This document shows positions 23,701 through 30,647 of a DNA stretch of 33,431 bases, piece after piece (the stretch's first letter is position 1; each line of letters opens with the position of its first letter). The DNA comes from Myxococcales bacterium (GTDB taxonomy: Bacteria; Myxococcota_A; Bradymonadia; UBA7976; UBA1532), in assembly GCA_009692505.1 (NCBI GenBank), contig SHZC01000034.1:1-33431 (forward strand), in the 5' to 3' direction. The position numbers were made by a program, and so were the translations under genes. The notes beneath the pieces are model-generated. The model saw nothing but the letters and a program-made list of their open reading frames with translations. It was not told the origin of the DNA and searched no databases.

Positions 23701-24233
23701 AACCAGGCGACCGAGGTGATCGGCTCCATCGAGGTGCTCGCGAAGTCCATCTTGAAGGTCTGACGGACCTCCCAGTCGGCCTCGGTGTTCTCCTCAAGGT
23801 AGTTCGTCCGCTCCCCGTCGAGGCTCTCGCGGAGCTTGACGTCGAGGTGCTGTCCGGCGAACTCGAAGAGCACGTTGTCGTCGGTGTCGGCGAGGTTGTC
23901 GTTGGGGTCGAGCGGGCGGTCCTCCTGCAGCCGGCGACCGTCGACGACCTGCAGGGCGTCGGAGCGGAAGCGGAACTGGACGAGCATCGGATCGCTCTCG
24001 AAGCCGGGGAAGGCGTAGTCGCCCACGACGTTGGGCGAGCTGGCGCCCACGACCGTCACCCGATACAGCCACTGATCGTCACCGGCTTGGGTGAACTGAT
24101 CGTCGGGGTTCGTCAGCGCGGTCTTGTTGAGGTAGACGTTTTCATTGGCCAGACCGCTGCGGATCGGGCGGTGCTCTACGCACGCAGTGGCGAGCAGGCT
24201 GGCCGAGGCGGCGGCAAGGAGGCGGTACTTCAT
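20718..24233 (-). CDS. Large lipoprotein zinc metalloprotease (metzincin, DUF4953/DUF5117-like)
   Basis: ATG 24233 was chosen (AGGA eight to nine bases upstream; 20 bases after the previous stop); an ATG at 24251 is possible. The signal ends LLATAC, lipidated C18, and the protein is 1171 residues. An N-terminal beta region (with QFTQAGDDQW) is followed by a coiled coil at about 205-260. Residues about 385-500 carry GDMRYSFAQW and DPRTGEVLNANLNLY, typical of DUF5117/DUF4953 proteases. The zinc site is HEFGHNVGLRH with H751, E752, H755 and H761. The Met-turn is SVMDY (M782), followed by GWGRYDELAIQHIYG. It is an intact, probably active surface or periplasmic protease. Its substrate is unknown. 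It is the second gene of the run from 26767. Confidence 0.92.
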   Translation of the reverse strand: MKYRLLAAASASLLATACVEHRPIRSGLANENVYLNKTALTNPDDQFTQAGDDQWLYRVTVVGASSPNVVGDYAFPGFESDPMLVQFRFRSDALQVVDGRRLQEDRPLDPNDNLADTDDNVLFEFAGQHLDVKLRESLDGERTNYLEENTEADWEVRQTFKMDFASTSMEPITSVAWFYGEFLHECATPVATHLVPDTYRWQTACTESQIEAEYKGRRAKYEAALAGYKSAQTALSAAVDADIQALEADVVVAREALAATASEEGTCSSTGEETFGFELESTYLLTVQGGCYNMTTLANGTGTSTIRYHYSFTRPKTGAYVGEGDDQVFKLRYEPEEIGEKELRNKKYGVFQLLNLFTDHEAGELGARAFAKRWDPSRADMTFYFQPGFPERYKPFFSHIAEATNAVFEKAGATIRLKFVEFDDGGIIRHVGDMRYSFAQWHHDIDTTRGLLGYGPSAADPRTGEVLNANLNLYNIGMDYYRFTLENFLETTGARLKPEEDKAWEEIDCAEGSTVAPGDESRCTFEKTQADQACESAADADAKTACLAVATAGLETCKQRPRLTSALFNEMRRVMNVPDEDVTAQKEDFVPTPTHPDFAKNFHRLLPELRYAEPAWNSFVWMTGGKSRIMQELIENKAAVADFEKKLGAIQANLNPFGPHALGSREGIEAQVNFMDEFRDWRGLRDRIVQDEEQLLALTNIEVFDANDAITAAALSSRRCITRPGNGNTWESDREFSSRVVNDIIYKVAIHEFGHNVGLRHNFYGSVDAKHMRAGETSASVMDYVSPIEEASSPKGWGRYDELAIQHIYGNEAARTEAMAEDVLYCTDEHRGRSPLCRAFDFGVTPAQIAINAIERYDWLYELRNKRAWRKFWDTSGYAYSVYDAVFSIQRMWHLAIFDWGGGGVQSVLKRLDQVDAQTDETASVKTDQEYDEISVDFYNDISAAVGINIAFYDAIINQPAAFRNYQTEFDPFYGDVIRVGIILDKLFATFAFMDLQDISAYNPNVATYAAMYDAPFGAQNDALAQRVLDNMLGANYDTFPWFKYYALNIFAAVTNSNLVGNIQLRDRIAIKRFNRAEDLEAEFHEGAIADATRSDNAPQIFVHDGKEYVYSYLADRSWHLVADRSRSPVSYQFMREYNESLNSNASGDEDNFGLKILLAYYEYFNNFVGF

Positions 24234-24253
24234 TGGGGTGTTCCTGCTCATGC

Positions 24254-26767
24254 TCAGCGCCACACGTTGACTTGAGTGGCGCGCCCGGCGTTGGTCACGA
24301 AGCCCACCTGATGAACAAGTGAGACGACCTCATCGAGCACGTTGTCGTTGATCGAGGTGTTCAAGACGATCTCGCAGTCGCGGTAGGCCTTCTCGCCTGC
24401 GGTCGCGGCGAAGACCTCGAGCTTCTCGCGGATGTCGTCGCCGTAGCGGATGGGCAGGCCCGGGCAGAGGTCGACGGGATGCTTGAAGCCACCCTCGGCG
24501 ATGCGACCGATGCGCCCGTCCCCGGTGACCCAGAAGACCATCGAGGTCTCCTTGCCGCCGAGACGCACGACGTTGGCCGGGACAAACTCATAACGCTGTC
24601 CACGGATCTGCTTGAGGTAGCCGTTGCGGTCCTCGATGGGGCTGCCTCGAACCACGAACGGGACGAGGTTGAGCTCCCCGTCCGCATCCGGCACGGCGAT
24701 CCGGACGTCGAGCGTGCCGAGCTGCCGGTCGAAGTCATCGACCTTGATGCCCGCCTGATTGAGGCCAATCTTGTTGTCGGCGAGTTCGGCGAGGTCGATC
24801 CCGAAGTACGGGGACTTACCCGGCTCGAACATATTGGGCCTGGGCCGAACGAACCCATTCCACGCCGAGAAGATTCCGTCGATGGAGGAGAGGCCCGTGC
24901 TGACGTCGATGGCCGTGAGCGCGTCGAAGTTGATGCTGAACTGAACGGTCATTCTGTAAGGCACGCCGTCCTGCACGAAGTTCGCGAAGCCGACCGACCA
25001 GCGGCGGTCGTCGGTCGTGTAGAAACGCTTGGAGGCGTAGGCGGCGCTGGTCTGACCGTGGCTGAACACCTCGAGGAGCGCGTCCGTGAAGGGCTCGACG
25101 ATCCAAGTGGCCTCGATGACGTTGGGGCTCAGCGCGGCCCGTTCGTCGGCGGACAAGGTGTTGTAGAGGGCGCGAACCTGGGCGACGACCTCGGCGATCC
25201 AGTCCCGGTCCGCCCCGCGCACGGTGTAGATGATCTGGTCGATGGCCCGGGGCTCGTCGGCCTCATCGGTGAGCAGGCCGGCCGGAATTTCCAGCTCAAA
25301 GCGAGCGAAGGGGTGCGTGTTTGCCGGCACGCTGGAGGCGTCACGCTCGGCGACGGAGGCGTCAGCTGCAGCGACGGCGGCGTCAGCTGCGGCCACGGCG
25401 GCGTCGGCTGCGGCCACGCCGGCATCAGCCCCGAGGCCGAGATCCGCGGCTACGACGCCGGCATCCGGCTCAACGACGCCCCCGCCGATGGCCGGCACGT
25501 TAACCGCTTCACGCAGGCGCTGCTCGAGCTTCTGCTTGAAGAGCTGCGCGATCGTGCGGGGCCGGAACTCGGCGAGCGGGGCTGTGAGGTTCCGGCTCCA
25601 GAACATCCCGTAGAGCGAATCGCTCGCGGCCGGTCGCTCGCCATCTTTCAGGACGGGCTGAGTCGTGATGTCGCGCATGAAGCTGAACGTCGCCCCGTTG
25701 AACTCGACGTCCACGCCGTCTCGTTGGGAATGCACATTGAAGTTCGCCCGCTGAAGCACGGGGCTATTGACGTCACCGATGCACCGGGACACGAAGTCCC
25801 CGAAGGTGAGCCCGTCCGCCAAGCCCAAGGTGCAGCCCTCCTTGGACGTGCTCGTGAAGGTCGGCGCGAGGGTGTCGGCTTCGGTGCCCAGGACGACCGC
25901 CGTCTCGCGCTCGAAGGGGGCGATACGCACCGGGAACACCGAGGCGGCGGTCAGGTAGCCGTCCGGCGTGAACACCAAGATTAGGCCCGAGTCCGAGAGG
26001 TCGATGCGGGTGACGCGGTCCTGAAGAAAGATGACGTCGCAGACGTTCGCCGCAGTGCAGTCAAAGCTCTCGTCGAAGGCCGCGTCGCCGAAGAACTTCT
26101 GGCGCACCATCCGGTAGACGGCCGTGACGTTCTTGGGGTTGACCCAGGAGCGAGGGTTGCCCGCCGCGCTCGCCTGGTCGGCGTACTGGTCGAGCTCCAT
26201 GCCCTCAATCTTCAAGCGGTCACGCAGCTTGAGGCGCACGTTGACCTTGCCCATGCTCCCGTCGGCCTTCAGCCCGTCGAAGTCGCCCTCAAGCGTGCCC
26301 TGGTACTTGGTCAGTGCCAGCTCCTGGACCGCGAGGCGCGTCTCCTGATCGAAGAGGAAGACGACCTCCTGCTCGGCGCCCCAGACGAAGCCGTCGGCGT
26401 ACTCGGCCGGGTCGCAAAAGGCGCCCTCGCCGATCAGATCGTCGGCGTGCATCGGTCGATTGTCCGGCGTCCACATCGGCACGCCACCGATGGACTCATT
26501 GGGGATGATGGGCTCGAGCACCATGCGCTTGACGAGCTGATCGTTGTCCTCAACGTTGCAGAACCTCGCCCGGCCGGTGTCGTCGCGGGCGTCGTCGTCG
26601 ATGACGTACTTCTGTTCGCCGGCCTGGGTGAACGGCGAGTTCTCGTCGAGGCCGTTCTGAGAGGTCGGGTCGCCCGTATTGGGCGTAAAGACCTGCTTGG
26701 GGCCATCTTCACAGGCCTGAGCGGCGCAACCGAGTGCGACGACCAAGGCGAGCTTGCGCGTGATCAT
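24254..26767 (-). CDS. Large lipoprotein of unknown function, partner of the metalloprotease
   Basis: ATG 26767 has an AGGAGA site eight bases upstream. The signal is MITRKLALVVALGCAAQAC; C19 is the likely lipid site, C14 the alternative. The protein is 837 residues. Near the mature start it has SPFTQAGEQKY, matching the QFTQAGDDQW of the protease downstream. It has an N-terminal beta-rich half (KVNVRLKLRDRLKIEG; LILVFTPDGYLTAASVFPVRIAPFERE). An Ala/Asp-repeat linker covers about residues 430-480. The C-terminal half starts ARFELEIPAGLL and ends with a Cys-containing segment. No enzymatic motif is recognised. It is the first gene of the run, 20 bases before the metalloprotease gene, so co-expression and a shared complex are likely; the partnership is inferred from synteny and the shared motif. 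Confidence 0.82.
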   Translation of the reverse strand: MITRKLALVVALGCAAQACEDGPKQVFTPNTGDPTSQNGLDENSPFTQAGEQKYVIDDDARDDTGRARFCNVEDNDQLVKRMVLEPIIPNESIGGVPMWTPDNRPMHADDLIGEGAFCDPAEYADGFVWGAEQEVVFLFDQETRLAVQELALTKYQGTLEGDFDGLKADGSMGKVNVRLKLRDRLKIEGMELDQYADQASAAGNPRSWVNPKNVTAVYRMVRQKFFGDAAFDESFDCTAANVCDVIFLQDRVTRIDLSDSGLILVFTPDGYLTAASVFPVRIAPFERETAVVLGTEADTLAPTFTSTSKEGCTLGLADGLTFGDFVSRCIGDVNSPVLQRANFNVHSQRDGVDVEFNGATFSFMRDITTQPVLKDGERPAASDSLYGMFWSRNLTAPLAEFRPRTIAQLFKQKLEQRLREAVNVPAIGGGVVEPDAGVVAADLGLGADAGVAAADAAVAAADAAVAAADASVAERDASSVPANTHPFARFELEIPAGLLTDEADEPRAIDQIIYTVRGADRDWIAEVVAQVRALYNTLSADERAALSPNVIEATWIVEPFTDALLEVFSHGQTSAAYASKRFYTTDDRRWSVGFANFVQDGVPYRMTVQFSINFDALTAIDVSTGLSSIDGIFSAWNGFVRPRPNMFEPGKSPYFGIDLAELADNKIGLNQAGIKVDDFDRQLGTLDVRIAVPDADGELNLVPFVVRGSPIEDRNGYLKQIRGQRYEFVPANVVRLGGKETSMVFWVTGDGRIGRIAEGGFKHPVDLCPGLPIRYGDDIREKLEVFAATAGEKAYRDCEIVLNTSINDNVLDEVVSLVHQVGFVTNAGRATQVNVWR
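25338..25430 (-). repeat. 21-bp tandem repeat encoding the Ala/Asp linker
   Basis: Four diverged copies of a 21-base unit like GCGTCAGCTGCGGCCACGGC start at 25338, 25359, 25380 and 25401, with a partial fifth. Each encodes AVAAADA-type heptads in the lipoprotein linker. The copies at 25359 and 25380 are nearly identical, consistent with slippage. Confidence 0.85.
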
Positions 26768-26798
26768 AATTCCATCTCCTGCGGGGACCGATGCCCCC

Positions 26799-26834
26799 AA
26801 AAAAGGCGCGCATGATTGCACACAGGGGCGCGCC
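26799..26834 (-). terminator. Rho-independent terminator after manB
   Basis: Read on the minus strand: stem GGCGCGCC side (26828-26834), a 16-base loop, the complementary GCGCGCC (26805-26811) and then six T (26799-26804). All seven stem pairs are G-C. It lies 41 bases after the manB stop and 31 bases before the lipoprotein ATG, so it separates the two transcription units. The long loop makes the strength uncertain. Confidence 0.6.
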
Positions 26835-26875
26835 TCCCGCAAGTCGGGCGGGGAGATTTCGCGTAGGCTGGCCGC

Positions 26876-28261
26876 TCAGTGGCCCGTGGCGTGCAAATCC
26901 ACCTCGGGCGCGGAGGCCGCGAGCCAGTCTTCGACCTCGCGCCGATAGACCGCGAGATTGACTTCGGTGTCCGCCTCGAAGCGCATGACGAGCACCGGCT
27001 GGGTATTGCTCGCCCTCAAGAGGCCCCAGCCCGAGGCAAACGTCACCCGCGCGCCGTCGATGTCCAGAACGGGATAACGCGAGCGGAAGTGCGACACGGC
27101 CCGCGCGACCACGTCGAACTTCAAGTCGTCCGGGCAGGAGACGCGCAGCTCAGGCGTGGTCACTGACGGCGGCAGGCTGTCGAGCAGCATGGCCAGCGAG
27201 TCTTCGGACCGGGACAGGAGCTCCAAGAGGCGGGCCCCGGCGTAGACCGCGTCGTCGTAGCCGTAATAACGATCGGCGAAGAAGAGGTGCCCGCTCATCT
27301 CGCCTGCGATGAGCGCGCCTCGGTCCTTCATTCGGGCCTTGATGAGCGAGTGGCCGACCTTCCACATCTCGACCTCGGCACCACGAGGTGTCAGATCGGC
27401 AGAGACCGCCTCGGAGCACTTGACTTCGCAGACCACCCGCACCCGCTCGGGCGCGCGCTCTCGAACGATGTCGCGCGCAAAAAACGTGAGGAGTTGGTCG
27501 CCAAAGATCATCCGGCCCCGCGCGTCGACCGCCCCAATCCGGTCGGCGTCCCCATCAAACGCGATGCCCAAGTCGGCGCCGGACTCGAGGACGGCTGCTT
27601 TGAGATCGGTGAGGTTGGCCTCGACCGTGGGATCAGGGTGATGGTTCGGGAAGGTGCCGTCGAGGTCGCAGTACAGCGCGATGACCTCGTGACCGAGGGA
27701 TGTATAGACGCGCTCGGCCGTTAGGCCACCCATGCCGTTGCCCGCGTCGATGACCACCTTGAGGCGGCGGCCCGGGCGCAGACGGCCCTCGAGATCGGCG
27801 TAGTAGGCCGGCAGGACATCGGCCACCGACCACGCGCCCTCTCCCGTCTCGAAGTCCGCCGCCTCGATGAGCTCGCGGAGCCGCTGGAGCTCTGCGCCAT
27901 AGATAGAGCCCTGCCCCAAGGAGAGCTTGAAGCCGTTCTCGTCGCCGGGGTTGTGACTGCCGGTGATGACGACGCCGCCCTGCACGTCGAGGTGATGAAG
28001 CGCGAAGTACAAGACGGGCGTGGGCACCACCCCGATGTCGACGATGTCGATGCCGGTTGCGCGGACCCCTGTCGCGAAGGCCTCGAAGATGCGAGGGCCG
28101 CTCTGTCGACAGTCTCGGCCCAGGGCGACGAGACGAGCACCGGCCCGGCGGACGTACGTCCCGTAGGCCCGGCCGAGCGACTCGACGAAGGCGTCGTGCA
28201 GGTCCGACTCGGCCTTGCCCCGGATGTCGTACTCACGAAAGATCCGCGGGTTGAAGTTCAT
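26876..28261 (-). CDS. manB: Phosphomannomutase/phosphoglucomutase
   Basis: This cytosolic alpha-D-phosphohexomutase interconverts mannose-6-P and mannose-1-P (and often the glucose pair). It has 461 residues, normal for the bifunctional PMM/PGM family. Motifs are FREYDIRGKAE at the start, the phosphoserine loop TGSHNP (S102), the Mg loop DGDADR (D236, D238, D240), the sugar loop GEMSGH (320-325) and the phosphate-binding SNTQPVLVMRFEA. All key residues are present. It follows manC by 15 bases, a usual pairing that yields GDP-mannose. The start ATG 28261 has a GGAG site close by. The substrate preference, and therefore the symbol, is inferred from the manC neighbour. Confidence 0.94.
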   Translation of the reverse strand: MNFNPRIFREYDIRGKAESDLHDAFVESLGRAYGTYVRRAGARLVALGRDCRQSGPRIFEAFATGVRATGIDIVDIGVVPTPVLYFALHHLDVQGGVVITGSHNPGDENGFKLSLGQGSIYGAELQRLRELIEAADFETGEGAWSVADVLPAYYADLEGRLRPGRRLKVVIDAGNGMGGLTAERVYTSLGHEVIALYCDLDGTFPNHHPDPTVEANLTDLKAAVLESGADLGIAFDGDADRIGAVDARGRMIFGDQLLTFFARDIVRERAPERVRVVCEVKCSEAVSADLTPRGAEVEMWKVGHSLIKARMKDRGALIAGEMSGHLFFADRYYGYDDAVYAGARLLELLSRSEDSLAMLLDSLPPSVTTPELRVSCPDDLKFDVVARAVSHFRSRYPVLDIDGARVTFASGWGLLRASNTQPVLVMRFEADTEVNLAVYRREVEDWLAASAPEVDLHATGH

Positions 28262-28276
28262 GGGGGGGCTCCGCTC

Positions 28277-29353
28277 TTATAGGAGATCGTCGCGGCCGTC
28301 CGTCTCGAGGCGCGTGACGACCCGCCGGACGTCCTGAACGCGGTCGCGGTGGCAGATGAGGAGCGCGTCGTCCGTGTCGACGACGACGAGGTGGCTGACG
28401 CCGACGAGCGCGAGCAGCCGTCGTCCGCTCCGAACGATGTTCTCATGGGCGTCGACGATCACGACCTCGTCTCCGTCGGCCCCGACATTGCCGAGCGAGT
28501 CGGCCACCCCAAAGTCGGCGAGCGCGGCCCAGTGGCCCACGTCGTTCCAGCCCATGTCCGCCGGGATGACGCGGACGCGGTCAGCGTGCTCCATCACCCC
28601 GTAGTCGATGCTGATGGACTCCAGCGCGGCGAACTCGGCCTCGGTGACACGGACCTCGTCTGACGTGCCCAAGACTGCGGCGATACGGTCCAGCGCGGCA
28701 CCGAGTGCCGGGAGGAACGTGTGGATGTCTGAGAGCACCCGCGCGGCCGTGAAGAAGAACATCCCGCTGTTCCAGAGGTAGCCCCCCTCGGAGAGGTAAC
28801 GCTCGGCCACGGCCCGAGGCGGCTTCTCGACGAAGCGGCGCACCGCGCAGACCTCGACGCCCTTGCTCGTGGCCTGAGTGTCCTCGCGGTTGTAGTGGAT
28901 ATAGCCGTACCCGGTCTCGGGGCGATTTGGGCGGATGCCCAGGGTCACGATCTCGCCTGCGAGCGCGCGCTCTGCGGCGGCGGCGACCAGCCTGCGGAAG
29001 GCGGCGGCGTCTTCGATGTGGTGGTCGCTTGGCAAGACGGCCATCACGGCCAGGGGATCAGACCTGAGGAGATGGATGGCGGCGAGCCCAACACACGGCG
29101 CGGTATTTCGGGCGCAGGGCTCCGTCACGATCCATGGGTCGTCGAGCAGGCTCCGCAGGACCGGCACATGGCCTTCGCCTGCCACAATGAGCGCGCGCTC
29201 CTTGGGGATGAGCGGGCTCAGCCGCGAGAGCGTCTCCTCGATGAGCGTGCGTCGCGTCCCGATGGCCAGAAACTGCTTCGGTCGCTCTCTCCGGGACAGC
29301 GGCCAGAAGCGGGTGCCCGAGCCGCCGGCCATGATGACCGCGTAGAGGCTCAC
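28277..29353 (-). CDS. manC: Mannose-1-phosphate guanylyltransferase
   Basis: It makes GDP-mannose from mannose-1-P and GTP. At 358 residues it is the short form without a C-terminal isomerase domain. It has the nucleotidyltransferase signature MAGGSGTRFWPLSR, RPKQF (residues 8-28), then TEPCARNTAP, PSDHHIED, GYGYI, RRFVEKP and the late GVMEHADRVRVIPADMGWNDVG, all typical of the family. The start is GTG 29353, overlapping the previous stop (GTGA). It lies 15 bases before manB. GDP-mannose would feed glycan synthesis. Confidence 0.94.
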   Translation of the reverse strand: MSLYAVIMAGGSGTRFWPLSRRERPKQFLAIGTRRTLIEETLSRLSPLIPKERALIVAGEGHVPVLRSLLDDPWIVTEPCARNTAPCVGLAAIHLLRSDPLAVMAVLPSDHHIEDAAAFRRLVAAAAERALAGEIVTLGIRPNRPETGYGYIHYNREDTQATSKGVEVCAVRRFVEKPPRAVAERYLSEGGYLWNSGMFFFTAARVLSDIHTFLPALGAALDRIAAVLGTSDEVRVTEAEFAALESISIDYGVMEHADRVRVIPADMGWNDVGHWAALADFGVADSLGNVGADGDEVVIVDAHENIVRSGRRLLALVGVSHLVVVDTDDALLICHRDRVQDVRRVVTRLETDGRDDLL

Positions 29354-29874
29354 GCCGACTCGCCGCCCGTCTCAACCCAGATCCGCAACGACGGCAGCTC
29401 GCTCTGCTCCCACTCAGGCGAGGTCCGCAAGACGAGAAACTGCCGCAGGAGCGCCTTGAGCATGACGTCGAGCTGCTCGATGAGGGCCATGCGCTCGTAG
29501 AAGAGGTCGTCGTCGTCACGCGACAAGACGGCCGGCAGCTTGACCGACGCGGTGGTGAGGTCCGCCCGAAGGACGAAGCCCCAGTCCTGGGACGCGCGCA
29601 CGATACGGAGCTTCGCCTCGTCCGCCATCTTGCCCAAGCGCAACGCGGTGCGAGCCTCGAGGGAGGACGCGGGATGGCCACCCTTGAAGAGGTTCTCCTG
29701 AGCGTTGACCGTCGGCGCGGCCACGGTGAGGCGGTCGTCGAACCACAGCTCGAAGGGGCCCACCTCTCCCCCACCCTCGAAGACGCCGCTCTGGAGTTCG
29801 CTGCGGTACCAGAGCCAGGTCAGGAACTCCGGGCCCAGGAAGCTCGTGCGGTTGATGAGATCGATGATGTCCAT
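29350..29874 (-). CDS. Conserved-looking protein of unknown function paired with RdgC
   Basis: The protein has 174 residues from ATG 29874, which shares one base with the rdgC stop (TGATG); its own TGA overlaps the manC start. It is soluble: SFLGPEFLTWLWYRSE, LWFDDRLTVAAP, GKMADEAKLRIVRASQDW and LMERLVLRT-like helices, with no signal and no Cys. Its order right after a myxobacterial-type RdgC suggests a partner protein, and the LGPEFLTWLWYRSE motif seems to be the conserved core. I do not recognise a domain name and assign no activity. Confidence 0.75.
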   Translation of the reverse strand: MDIIDLINRTSFLGPEFLTWLWYRSELQSGVFEGGGEVGPFELWFDDRLTVAAPTVNAQENLFKGGHPASSLEARTALRLGKMADEAKLRIVRASQDWGFVLRADLTTASVKLPAVLSRDDDDLFYERMALIEQLDVMLKALLRQFLVLRTSPEWEQSELPSLRIWVETGGESA

Positions 29875-30539
29875 CAGCGGCCCCCAGAGATTTCGAGGGA
29901 AGCCGCGAGACCCGTTTCACCAGAGATGAAAAACGAGGGCTGAAGCGTCGCGAGCGCGGTGACGACCTCGTCGGATACTCCGAGCGCCCCGTAAGCCGCC
30001 GCGGTGTACGCCGTGTCCGAGCCCAGGGGCAGCTCGAAGGTCTGCTCGAAAAGTTCTTGGAACTCGACGTTGACCTTCTCGCTCCCGCTCCAGAACCAGA
30101 CGGTCTGACGCTCGAGATTCCAGACGAAGTCGACGGCTTTGATGGACGGCAGGATGCGCTTGCGGAGCTGCAGCTTGACCTGCTCTTTGATCTCGGCTCG
30201 CTGGTAGCGGTTGAGCGACTCGAGGTTCTGCGCGGCGATGACCCGGCGGCACTCCAGCTCGGCGTGAATCTTGAGCGTAGGCCCCGCGACCTTCAGCGTG
30301 TCGACCCGCATGGAGAGCGCGAGGTAGTCATTGTAGAGGTACAGGCCCTCGTGGAGATCGACGTCTAGGGGGAAGTGCGCGCTGCACCAGCCCACGCCGC
30401 GCTCCTCCTCGCCTTTGGGATCGATGTCCTTGGCGGAGAAGTCGGCGATGCGCTGCGGGAACCGGTCCCGCCAGTCGTCCGGCAGAGGGGCGCGCACGAA
30501 GTACTGCCGGTATGTAAGGCTTCCATTGAAGGCTCCCAA
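29874..30539 (-). CDS. rdgC: RdgC-like recombination-associated protein (myxobacterial short type)
   Basis: RdgC binds double-stranded DNA as a ring and restrains RecA. The likely start is TTG 30539 with GGAGG eight bases upstream; no in-frame ATG is near. The protein has 221 residues, shorter than the 300 of E. coli RdgC. It opens with GAFNGSLTYRQYFVRAPLP, then WCSAHFPLDVDL, LYNDYLALSMRVDTLKV, the basic helix KLQLRKRILPSIKAVDF and WNLERQTVWFWSGS. These match myxobacterial RdgC-annotated proteins I know. Its role in recombination is from family knowledge only. It heads the operon with the partner gene, manC and manB. Confidence 0.78.
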   Translation of the reverse strand: MGAFNGSLTYRQYFVRAPLPDDWRDRFPQRIADFSAKDIDPKGEEERGVGWCSAHFPLDVDLHEGLYLYNDYLALSMRVDTLKVAGPTLKIHAELECRRVIAAQNLESLNRYQRAEIKEQVKLQLRKRILPSIKAVDFVWNLERQTVWFWSGSEKVNVEFQELFEQTFELPLGSDTAYTAAAYGALGVSDEVVTALATLQPSFFISGETGLAASLEISGGR

Positions 30540-30582
30540 CGCCCATCCTCCATCATCGAAATCGGTCGCGGACTGTAGCAGC

Positions 30583-30612
30583 TTGCGGCGATTCCGATGC
30601 GGGGTTTATGTT
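30583..30612 (+). promoter_or_regulatory. Candidate promoter for the TPR/PEGA gene
   Basis: TTGCGG (30583-30588) and TATGTT (30607-30612) are spaced by 18 bases; the -10 matches four of six positions. A GGGGAG ribosome site at 30631-30636 precedes ATG 30648. Unlike the other candidates in the window, this leaves a normal leader of about 30 bases. Confidence 0.4.
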
Positions 30613-30647
30613 CCGCGCCCGGATCGGTTAGGGGAGTAGACCATTCT

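Noticed and set aside
21921..24275. Long plus-strand open frame opposite the metalloprotease
   Set aside because: Mirror image of GC-rich coding on the minus strand; the minus strand has clear zinc-site and lipoprotein motifs.
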